DNA from: Phylloscopus collybita | Taxonomy: Eukaryota; Chordata; Aves; Passeriformes; Phylloscopidae | Length of the DNA: 64,000 bases | Reading direction: 5' to 3' | Assembly (NCBI GenBank): GCA_027886175.1 | Contig: JAJNNQ010000024.1 | Span: 32,219,001 to 32,283,000, forward strand | In this document: piece by piece, positions 45,471 through 56,600 of the stretch | Numbering within the stretch: position 1 is the first letter of the stretch | Layout: each line of letters opens with the position of its first letter | Position numbers and translations under genes: made by a program | Notes under the pieces: generated by a model | Databases searched by the model: none | Told to the model about the DNA's origin: nothing | Seen by the model: the letters and a program-made list of their open reading frames with translations, nothing else

Positions 45471-47046
45471 CTGGGGGATTTTTTGTATTTTTTCTTAAGT
45501 TTATAAGTACATAATAGTTAAAAAAAGTATTGTCTCAAGTTCTTAAGATAACTAGTGCTAATACATTAATTACATGATGTAAATTTATTAATATTCTATG
45601 TTTATAGTTCTTATATGCTTTAAGATCTTTTTCTAATTTTTCAAAAGACACGTGTCACTTCAAAATCCTTCCTTTTATTTTTTTAACTACTTAAGCATCT
45701 CATAACTACTATTATTAAAAGTCTTATTTTAAAAATGTATTTAAGGACACCACTCCAGCTTAAGTCCTAGCCAAGCTCTCAACTCTTATCAAACCAAATG
45801 TTTTTACCAACAAGCCCAGATGTTTTCTACATCAAAACAAGTCATTTTGACTTAATGATTTAAACCAATTAATATGACAACTGAACCTATTTTTAGAATG
45901 ACCTTAGAGATCATTATCCGAAGATAATTGTCCAATTCCTCATTAATTTACAGTTTTTCAGCTGTTGCAAACTCTAGAATAATAGTACAGTATTTCAGTA
46001 ATTAACAATCATCCAACTTCACATATGTTATTGTTAATAATCATTAATTATGCTTATCATCTAAAATACTCTTAATGATTGTATCTAAATTTTTTCCTAA
46101 TTGTTTTCAGTTTTAACAGAAGTTAGGCATTTTTCCATCAAAGCACACTTTCTGTATTAACCTGTAGCAAAAAGCTTACTTGTATTTCTGCAAATAACAA
46201 AACGCAAGTAGATTCCAGGAAAAGACGTAAAACCGTATCAAACACAAAACCACACCAACAACTCCAAGAACAAAGAAACAAGCACACAAATGTGAACTGC
46301 ACAGAGACTGTAACTAATAACAGGCATCTTTTATCCCACATACAAAAACGGTGAACCTTGAGTTTTGTGTCAATGTAAAAAGTGTGAGTCGTTAATATTG
46401 TAGAACTCTATTAGCACAAACGTAGAGTACATCATGTTATGATTTAGAAGCCCAAACAAAGTACAAAGCCATTAAATTTTTAATTACAGAAAGAAAGAAG
46501 AAAATAGCTCCCATCTTCCTGCTCTTAAGAAGGACTATGAAAAAGAATTTTTAAGAAAATCAAAAGAAATTCAAGTAAGCTGAGTTAAATGCAAGCAAAA
46601 CAATTTAATACTGTATTGTTAGGTAGTTCCAAAACAAATTTGAAAAAAACCAAAAAAATAATGTATTAAAAAATTTACTTAAAAATTAAAAATGAAAAAA
46701 TGCCTCAAATCAAAAAATACCCAAAGAAAAAGCATAAAGTTAAATCAAGTGTCATAATCATATCTTGTTTGCAATGCAACCTTACCTATCCATCAACCAA
46801 AACCCAATACTTAGAGATCAGTAGTATTATAAAAGTCCTTTCTAAATAATAGTTTAAGAAAAACATAAGGTTCTGTCAAATGTTATGCTTATGCTTTTTA
46901 TTTGTTTGCTTTTAGTAATTTATGTACTTTTGGTAGGACAGATTTACCAGTCAGACAACCTAAAACAAATATCTAAAAAACTTTAGCTAATACATCAAAT
47001 TTAAATATCATATATCTTTCCTATACACAAGGACAAGAGGGGGAGA
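45471..47046. other. AT-rich sequence ending in a polypurine tract
   Basis: No genes recognised. It ends with GGACAAGAGGGGGAGA directly before an LTR start at 47047, so at least its right part is probably a remnant of the internal region of a plus-strand ERV. No gag, pol or env motif was identified. Confidence 0.4.
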
Positions 47047-47428
47047 TGTTAGAATTCTGGAAACTTGGATTTAATTATGTAACAGTACATGTGAGTTAAG
47101 ATGAAGGATTCTGAGTGTTGTCTAAGTCCTTCTTCACCTTCTTCTTCCTTCTTCTTCATAGGTTTAGGTAGTTTTCTGTAATTGGGTGACAAAGGTCCAC
47201 GTTGTTGGCCTTGAGTCATTATTAGGTCAAAAGTATAAATAATATGAGTCACCTTGTTATTAAATAATTATCTCTTAAATAACCTTAGAAAATTTAGAAG
47301 TACTCCATTTTACCTTTGTTTTCTGACTTACTAGTAAAACACGTAAATCTGTAAATAAATAAAATATAATTAACAACCAAGTCCAAACTCAAACCTGTTT
47401 CTCATGTGTCTCTATCCCAACCTTAACA
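47047..47428 (+). mobile_element. ERV LTR, 382 bp, plus orientation
   Basis: Starts TGTTAGAATTCTGG after a polypurine tract and ends CCAACCTTAACA, with the terminal inverted pair TGTTA/TAACA. It is followed by an A-rich stretch. No matching 5' LTR was found upstream in the window. Confidence 0.62.
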
Positions 47429-47495
47429 AAAAAAAAAAAAAAAACCAACCAAAAAACAACAAAACCAAAACAAAACCACCCCAAAAAACGAATCA
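47429..47495. repeat. A-rich low-complexity tract
   Basis: Poly(A) followed by AACC/AAAC-type units. Confidence 0.85.
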
Positions 47496-47519
47496 AAACC
47501 ATCACAGATAAATTTCAGG

Positions 47520-48830
47520 ATTATCCGGTCCCAGGTGCAGAATCCAGCACTTGCTCTTGTAATATTTCACACAGTTGGTGACTGCTCAGCTCTTCAGTAT
47601 CCAGGTCTCTGTAGGGTCTCTTTACCCTGAAGGGAATCCACAGACCCTCCTAGTTCAGTATCATTGACAAGGCTGCTTAATTTGGGTTGCTCCATTTGAT
47701 TCCTCCGTAGAGGTGACTTATAAGAACACTGAAGAGCATAGGCTGTAAAAATGAGCCCCAAGGAACCCCAGTGGTGACCAGTCACCAGCCTGATGTAAAC
47801 CCATTGACTGTAACCTTTTGAGCCATCAGCCAGCTGCTCACCCAGAGCCCTATGGACTTATCTGGCCGTGTGCTGGACATTTGATCCTGAAGGTGAAGTA
47901 CTGTGGCCTGAACAACAGGCCCTGACTGAGGCCTGAAAAACGGGCCTTGAGCCGAAGTTGACCTTCAGATGGAGCTTCCAACCAAAGGCTATATTTGTAT
48001 CTGCTCTCTGACAAAATCTTGTTAGCAGTATGATACGTCTCCTTTCTTTGGTGAAAGATGCATTTACCTTTCTGTATTTGGAAACTGGGCAAGGCCAGGT
48101 CTTTTTTGCTTTACTTCTGTTTTTCTATCTTTCCTTCATCCTTTCTTCCTCTGTTTAAAAGTTTAGGTTGCTGCTGCCATAGGCTGCTCAAAGATTGTTT
48201 TTACCACATGTTGTTCAGAAAGGTTTAAATTGCTGCTACAGCCTGTTGAACCTATCATACAGTTTTAATTGCTGCGGCCTATATAAATAAAAGTTTCTAA
48301 CTTATTGCTTGGTGGTGTTGTGCCTTAATTTAGCCCAAGGCTATCCCAAAGGTTGGCTACCTCAGAGTAGGTGGTCCAGGACATCTCTCTCAGGACCTGA
48401 TGATTGTCTCGTAGAATAACCCTCTCCATAACTTTACCAGGCACTAAAGTGAGACCGGCAGGCCCGTGATTACCAGGGTCTTCCTTCTTACCATTCTTGA
48501 AACATTGGAACAACACTGTCATCTTCCACTTGACCTGGAACCTTTCCAGACTCCCAAGATCATTGAAAAATAATGCAAGGTCCTGTGGTGATATTGGTGA
48601 GGTCCTTCAGTACCTTGGGACAAATCCCATGAGGCCCCATAGATTTATGCGCATCCATCTGGAGCAGCCACTCTTGAACCAGTTTGAGGTTTTCTCTGAG
48701 TTTATCATCCCCTTAGTCCTCTTCCAGCACAGGGCTCCTGGGGTCCATCATCTGGCAAGAGATGGTCAGGGTGCCAAAAGGAACATCTCTGGAGACTTGC
48801 TCTCAGATAGCCTTGTTTCCTACCTCATTA
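47520..48830 (-). mobile_element. CR1 LINE ORF2 fragment, split by an LTR
   Basis: On the minus strand the right part (48770-48385) translates in pieces to CR1 reverse transcriptase, including KKEDPGNHGPAGLTLVPGKV and MERVI, with stops and shifts. The left part (47880-47520) matches the later RT region of CR1, with flanks such as GACTGGTCACCACTGGGGTT in minus sense. A non-CR1 segment of about 450-500 bp separates them. Confidence 0.75.
47888..48380 (+). mobile_element. LTR-like insertion within CR1
   Basis: Foreign sequence between the two CR1 parts, in plus orientation. It has GGCCTATATAAATAAAAG near 48276, a TATA box and poly(A) signal in close proximity as in short LTRs. Ends are approximate. 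Confidence 0.5.
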
Positions 48831-51800
48831 TTTAAGAGGAACAGAAGTGGACTTAAAACCACAGAAAATGCCCCATCAGGGCAGAAAGCAGAGTCTAGAC
48901 ACTGTATCTAACAATGACAGAGGGCTTTTTTACAGAGAGCAGGCAATCCTGGCCACCAGCTGTGATTTGTCATGATCCTGTCCCACTACCTCATACCCCC
49001 AAATGACTGCACTTGGGAGCCCTGCATCTTGCCTTTAGTGTCTGTATATGGACCTGGTTTCACCCTGTCCTGCCATCTGCCTCCAGTTTACTGGAGCAGA
49101 AAATTCCAGAAGCTTATAGTTAGCCATGTAAATAAGCACTTGTCTCTGTTTTAAACTGATCAACTGATCACAGTAAATGATCAGACATAATAATGTCTCA
49201 TCATTAATCCCTGAAACACTAGTGTACATAAGAAAGACTGTGCTAACCTAGAGGATTTTCCATTCTTTCAGTGGGAGATCTAACACATAACTGACAGCAC
49301 CACTTGGATTTCAAAACACAGCTTCAAAAACCCACAGATGCTCCATTCAAACGAAGCAAATCCTCCATCCACCAAGAGGTGTGACTGTGGAATGATAATT
49401 GGAGTACCCGTGGTCATTGGGTTTCAGCATCTCCACTCAGCTAAAAGAAGTAAGTAATTGTTTTTATTTGCAAGTCCATCCTGGCACTGGGCCACTAGAT
49501 GGAAACCCCTTGTGCTTTTAAGGTGTTTTTAAAGAGGCAGAGAAAACTGATCACACAAATGGTTATAAGGGGGTGGGAAAGAGAAACACAGACAATGTGA
49601 AACTACTGAACAAAATTTATAAAGTGGACCAAGTGTTCCCAAGTGTTCCCCGTTCAGTCTCCAATGTAACTAGTTGTTGGCACAGGCTGCCAAACAAAGG
49701 ATATCACAGTACAACCTTCCCAGCAACTTTGGGGGTGGTTGTTGATGCCTGTCCATGCCAAGGCTCATTTTCCTTACTTCTTGTTTACATTGTCCTGTTG
49801 GCCTTGTCTTACCACACTCAGCCCATTTGCGTTGTAACCAGTTTTGGCCAAAGAAAGCTTGTGACATTCCAAGGTCATGAGCAAGGAAGAACCCCAAATT
49901 GTTTTCACAATAAAAAATAAAGACAATTATTATGGTACCTCTTGGAGCCCTGAGGACTTAAGAAAAAAAAAAAAGTTTATCTTGAATGCCCTCACTTGTG
50001 GCTTCCACTGACACACTGCCCATAGATGGCCCAGGAGCTAATATGTTTATTATGGATTGCAATGAAGAAAATTAACTCCATCCTTGATGGTGCCCAATGG
50101 TTGTAATACCTGGTCCTGATAGATGTTTTCTGCTTTTGATGGAGGTTTTGCCTCCCATGACAGCTACATCTTCAAGGTGAATTTTGAGGACAGTTTAACC
50201 ATATATTGTCGTCATTGAGCAATCCCTGAGTGCTTGAAAAAAAATCCCAGAGCTGAAAGTTCCTAGAGCTGCTCTGAACACTCTCCTTGGTACATAGAAA
50301 GTCATTGCTTTCTCTCAAGTGAATTCCACCTGGTTATGTGGCCCCCTTCTTATTTAAGACTCTGCTGTTGTGTGATGACTGACTCAGGCTCTCAAGCAGA
50401 GCATGGACGCTAATCCCCACAGCGTTTGGGATACTTACTGTTCTGCTTTGTGCTTTGACAAAGCGTGTGCATTGAAACAAAGATGTACAAATGAAGCAAA
50501 ATCAGAAAGATAAATACATAGAACTTCTGTGACTCAAGGTAGTGTAAGAAGACTGTGGAAGGACTGCTTAGCGTAGAAAAACATTCCAAAATACAGATAC
50601 GTTCATTTGCAGCCTTTTCTTTTCACACTGACTCCTCATGAAGTATCTTTAATGAGCTGGGAAGTTCTAAGATTTCTACAACCTCACCAGTTAATGTGAA
50701 AGAATTATATTACAAGGGTATCAGGATGTTTTGTTACCAAAGCAAGCATGGAGATAAGTCCTTCCTGCTAGCCAATTATTTTTCACTTTGCCTGGGTCAG
50801 AGCTCTGCCTGCACATCCTTGTGGCTGGCTGACATTCCACTTCACTGTTCAGAGTCAGCTCCATAAAGCTCACCCAGCAGTGGCAGGGTGCTGCCAGTTA
50901 TCTTAATCTCTTACGTTTTGGTTTCTATATATGGAGGCTAAACAAGAGTCTCAGTAAAGCATGGTGAGGCTGTGCAGCCTGCAGAGGAAATGAAAGCAAA
51001 GGTACTGGGGAGAGATAAAAGCCATGGGTGGGTGTGCTTATCAGAGTTGCAAAGTAATACACTGCCAAGGAGATGTATTTGTGTATCTACAAGCTTGTTT
51101 TTATATGTATTATTGTGCATACACATATATGTAAATATCCACAAATATCTTCACGGGCGTGAATTCATACATACAGGTTCATACATAAACATGTTTTAGC
51201 TTTTTTAAAATGTGGAGGTCACAGAATAAATCTCAAAAGGCTCTGTGTGGTTTTTCTTTCCATGAAAAATATAGATACCTACTGAGAAAACTCCATGAAA
51301 TCCAAGTAAACATACAGTGGATTTTCTTTTTACTGTCAAATGTGTCAGCAGCAGAACATTTAAACTAACACAGGATTTACTCTTTCAAATTAAGTCCAGG
51401 AGGCAGCCTGTAAGTGAAGGTTGAGACTTAAGCCTCTGTGGCATAAACCCCAGGCTCTTGTCACATTTAAATTTAACCTTCCTCTTTGCTACCAGACTTC
51501 CACTTGGTTATTCTCACCTCTTTCCAATAGATCATTCAGCCAGAGAATAAAAACTTCAGTACCTGTAAAATCCTCAGAGATTTGCAAATTGGGATCTTAG
51601 CTGGTTCAAACCTTGACCCTTTTTGTTTTCTTTGATATCTGATTTAACTTTCCTTTCTTCTCTAACCTGCTTCCATATATTTCCATTTCTAGGACTCTTG
51701 TCTCAATCCAAATTTGTTACCAGATGCACATCTTGGGTTTCTGGTGTCAGATAAGCTAAAAGATGTTTGAGAAAAGGGAGTGGTACATCAGCAGACAACA

Positions 51801-53557
51801 CCTCTGTAATAGTCATGCTGCAGACCTGTTTTGCTGCAATCTCCTTCCTGGGAGACATCTGAAGGGACCTAGCTTCCTGATGCTCTGTCTACCTCTCTAT
51901 CACTTAGTGTGCATCCTGGAGGCCTTTTGTAAAATGTTCTAAAGAAACTGTGAAGCTTCCACATTATTTTCTCTGGTGAAGCTGGTCACATATATGGCTC
52001 TACTACCACCAAAGTGAATATTCTCATGAAGGTCTAAGGAACCTGGTGTTTAAAGGAGGCATGATTAAGTGTCTGTCCACCATTCTATGTACCCTTTGCT
52101 GTGTATGTCCCTCCAAAATGCATCCAAGTTCATAAGGCATTCATATGAGGGTGGGGATTATTAAAAAAAAATCCTTTTGCTTGAGTGGTTGGAATATATT
52201 CAGATGTTACCAATAGCTCAGCATCACAAATCATCTCCACATTTATCTCTCACATTACCTTAAGCAGCTTCTGTAAGGGAACATAATTGACTGCATGAGA
52301 AGTAGAATAAAAATTTTTTGCCACAGTTGCTTGAGTAATACAAGACTCCACCTATATAGATAACCCTTGCTACAGGCGTGTAGCAATTTAAAGGGATATT
52401 GGATTACTGCTGGTCGCCCATAAAAACCAAGGAGCAGGTTTCCCACCTAGATTTATGATCCTTCTGGAGGTCATCCTCTCCTTGACTCACTGAAGCAAGG
52501 TCCCCCTAAACAGAATGTGCAAGTTCTTCTAGAAGTATGAAATTTCAGTTGTGTGACAACCTTGTCTTCCTGATTTTACTAGGATTAAAACAGCTACTGA
52601 ATTTGGAAGGGATTTATCTTCTCACATTAGGCTAACAGAGCAATATTTCCAATATTTTTTTTCCTTTTGGCTTTCAGCATCTCATTCAGCACATTCAGCT
52701 TACTGGGCACACCTGAAAATGTTGCATTGCTGATTCCTTTCTTGGAATTCCTTTCTTTCTCCACTTTCTGTGGCACATTGCTGGTTTTCTATCCAGAACT
52801 ACTGCTGCTAGTCAAGACATTCCTTGCAGATCAGACTAATCATTTCTAACACACCTGCTTATTTGTAAATATGTACTGTAAGGACAGGGCAGTGAAGGGA
52901 GTACTACAGCATCAAAGCATTCCAGGTCTCACTGAGACTCTTGCCCAACCAACTCAAAACCACATCTGTCAATCAAGTTTTTGTTCAAACGATCTCTGTT
53001 TGAGTTTGAGTGTTTGAGTTATTCCCCTTCACTCTTCTATGGTAGGAAATAATAATTCTGTGCTGAGAAGTGTGGAGTGACCTTGCAGCAGAAGAGGCCC
53101 CGAGGGCAGACTCTTTGTTGGCACTGCCTGATGACCTGCCACAACAAGTCTTCTCCTTGACAGAGAGTCCTGCCAGTGTCTGAATCCCTACTCCCTCTGA
53201 ACTCCACCATTCATGTACATTTCTGGGTTTTTTTCTGCCCTGGCAGGAAAGTGAATGCTTTTTGACAATAGAATATTGAGAGCTTGCTGCAGAGAATACA
53301 AATAAATCATTCCCTTAGCTTTAATATTCCGCATCTGGTTTGGCATTAAGGAAGGCAATCTCTACATTGTGCGTCCGTGCAAAAATAATTGTGTCACAAA
53401 ACCAGAAAAAAAACCTGTAAGGGACAGAGACTGATTCTACCTAAGTCATGTGAAGAATTCTTCTGTAATCCCTTTCCTCTACAAGCCAGTTTTGGGTGTA
53501 TCAGTCAGAGAAAAGCTTCTCACTAGAAACTAAGATCAGTATTCTGATTCAGGAATA
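48831..53557. other. Intergenic between CR1 and APOBEC1
   Basis: Read on both strands; no deaminase exon or other gene recognised. Sequence is moderately AT-rich. Confidence 0.45.
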
Positions 53558-53569
53558 GAAACTGAAACT
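53558..53569 (+). promoter_or_regulatory. ISRE-type interferon response element before APOBEC1
   Basis: GAAACTGAAACT is a perfect GAAANNGAAA interferon-stimulated response element, 64 bp upstream of the APOBEC1 ATG, so in the proximal promoter or 5' UTR. It suggests control by IRF factors. Function is inferred from the motif only. Confidence 0.55.
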
Positions 53570-53632
53570 AATGTAAGACTAATAAAGGCACACCAGTCTC
53601 CCAGGAAGCAACACACAAATCCAGAAATATCC

Positions 53633-56600
53633 ATGGCTGCTGTCAACGCCAGAGGTAAGTACATTTATGTAAAAGGCAGGCCTATTTCTCCATATTCAAG
53701 TGTAGATATTTACTGTAGTTGTAGCTAAAGGACTGGAGTGTAGAAACAAATGTGTTTTGTTGGCACAAGGATACACAGGAGACAGACGTGGATTTGTGTT
53801 TTATGTCTTTGAGTACATTACCACATCTCGAGTCTTAGGTGCAGCTTCAAAATATTAATATAATTTTGTTAACCTTGGTATGGCAGGAAGAATTAAAAAT
53901 CCAAAAGGACTTTTTCTGTGAAAAGAAATCTCAAAGACATTTAAGAATGGAGCAATTTTGTTAGCTTATATATTCATCTATTTTATTTTGTGATAAATAA
54001 CTAGAATATTCTTCTTAAAGAATCAGGGCAATAAGGCTGTGCAAGGAGTTGATCATGTCTCTTTTGATGTGGAGAACTATTTTCTTCCTGTTAAAATGTA
54101 ATTTTACTCTGTATAATTCATAATTTCTCATCTTCAAGAGCTAAGCTGCAGAAAAATGCCTTTAGTACCTTAATTCCCAGTAAATTTTAAAATAAGTCTT
54201 TATTGTATTATGTACAATACATAAAACCTAAAATGTAATTATTTTCATTTTCTAAACACTTAAAAATTTAAAAAATGAAATTAATTATTTTATCAAATAA
54301 AATGATGGCTTCTAGATCCTTAAGTTTTCTATTGGTGGATTTTTACAAAATAAATAAGTAGTCTTGATTACCTGCAACTCTTTTCCTCTAGACCCTTAGC
54401 TGGGAAGGGATGAATAAGTCATGGGGTCAAAGTTGCTTGCCACCGTGGAAGATAAAATGTGTATAATCAGGCAGGTCTGTGTTGCCACCCTCTATGTATT
54501 TGTTACCCTCCTTTCTGTACCAGTTTTTTTTTCCTTGGCACTGATATTTTTTTAGATTTTTAGAAAGTTATAGATTAGGTAAAGATGGGAAGTCGGTTGT
54601 GGAAATGTTTTTGTTTAGATTGCTGAGATTATGAGTACCAATGAGAAAAAGGCTCAAGCTTTGCCTGTCTCATAGAAATGATTTGGAATATTTAAAGGGA
54701 TAAGACATTTGATTCTGCTCTTTGATTAGTCAGGGAAAAACAGATGCAGTACTGCTGAAATCAGGGAATTTAAACTTGAGTGTTTACACAGTCAACTATA
54801 ATGTGCTAAACTGAGCAAGGATTCATGTAGAGCATAGTTTAAACAACCATCAAGTTCAACTTCCAGATAGGAATCCACACCTCCTGCATCCCAGAGTGCC
54901 TATACTGCTGTGCTGTGCTGACTTATTGAGCCCTTCTAGAGAAAGACATTTGTCAGGGAGTATATAGACTGAAAGAGGTCTGGACAGAAAGTGAAGAGAA
55001 AATTTTGTTTTCTGACCTGCTATCCTCACAAATCCTTTCTACACAGGTCCCTCACCCAGAGAGAACAACCAAGGGTAAGAGATGTAGCTCTGTCACTCAC
55101 TGCTGCCTGAGCTACATGGCAATTTCCAGAGACAGCTTTGTGCCTTGTTTTATTCTTACTATCCCTTTCCTCCATCTTCCTTTCCAATTGCCTTACTGCT
55201 CTGACTGGTGCTGATCTCTGAATAGCGACAGGGCTCCTTACCCACCCAACAGCTCTCAAGGAGATGCTGGGGGTGTTCTGAAGTTTTCATCAAATTCCAG
55301 ATTTAAATCACTAAATTCTAATGCAACATTCTTCAAGCTTCTCATTTCTGATGGGAAAAGCTAGGAATGGGAGTCCTGGCTGATATTGAGGGTAGGCAGT
55401 GCACAGCAGGACCAAACATCATTGAAGTGCTGGGATCACAGTACTGGTGGTACTCTTCTTCAGGTGGAGGTTGCAGCCAGAGGACTTCCAAAGAAATTAT
55501 TCGCCTGTCCAAAATGGACGGGTGGTATACCTGCTGTATGAAATCAGGTGGAGAAGAGGTTCCATCTGGAGGAACTGGTGCTCGAACAGTCTTAAACAGC
55601 ACGCGGAAGTCAACTTCTTGGAAAATCGTTTCAGTAACAGGCCACAAGCCCCTTGCTCCATCACCTGGTTCCTTTCAGCTAGTCCCTGTGGAAGATGCTC
55701 CATAAGGATTCTGGAGTTCCTGAGGTCACACCCTAATGTGACCTTGGAAATATATGCAGCCAAGCTGTTCAGACCCCACGATCCCCGTAACCGACAAGGT
55801 CTCCGCAGCCTGATAATGAATGGAGTCACGATACGTATCATGAGTCCTGGAGGTAATACAGCTGCTCCAAGTTTGGATTGAAAGTTCTGGGATTATGTGC
55901 ACTCTCAGTTTGCATCAGGGGTGATGACTGGCTTTGGGGAGAACTAGTGAGCTCAAAAACATCACTGTCTTCTGCCTTCTTTCTTCCCCAATCCAGTACA
56001 GCAGCAGGACCAGCATGGTCATTTCCTCTTGCCAAATCTGAACATGGAGGGTTGGAGGTTTCTCTTGCTATCCATGCTTCCTTTATATGCAGTGTAAAAT
56101 CCTGGGCAAGACAGAACCTGTTCCTCCTATAATACACATGCAGATCAGCTTGTCAGCTGTATCAAGTAATTGGTTTCCCTTGGTAGCTGGAGAAAAGAAG
56201 GAAACTTGTCTAAAGGAGACTTTCAGATAATGTATCACAGAAAACATCTTGCATGTGTGCCTTTTTGTGTATGTGTCTTGCTTGCCTGGTGATGTTTGGC
56301 TGTAAAAGCAGTCCAGACAAGCAGCTCACAAAAAGGAATGTGTATTTGAGGAGATGAACCTCACACACCTGTGTGGATACTTACCACTGGAGTGTGGAGC
56401 TACAAAACCCATCAGGTCAAATGTAATCTTAAAGGACATTGCCTATATTGGGGGTACTGTCTCTGGGATTATAGCACCAGAGCAATGACAGAAGCTCTGG
56501 CCATCTTATCAATGCTAAGATCAATATGAAACCGCTAAATGTTAGAATGTTCACTTCAGATTTTCCCTGATCATTGGGGTAAGTCAAACAGATTCATGAT

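Noticed and set aside
46138..46341. Minus-strand hydrophobic open frame of 67 codons
   Set aside because: Short, in AT-rich sequence next to ERV remnants, with no splice or homology support.
53633..53700. Joining APOBEC1 exon 1 directly to the deaminase exon at 55464
   Set aside because: Phases do not match (phase 1 into phase 2). The 28-nt exon at 55047-55074 restores the frame and gives the expected N-terminus.
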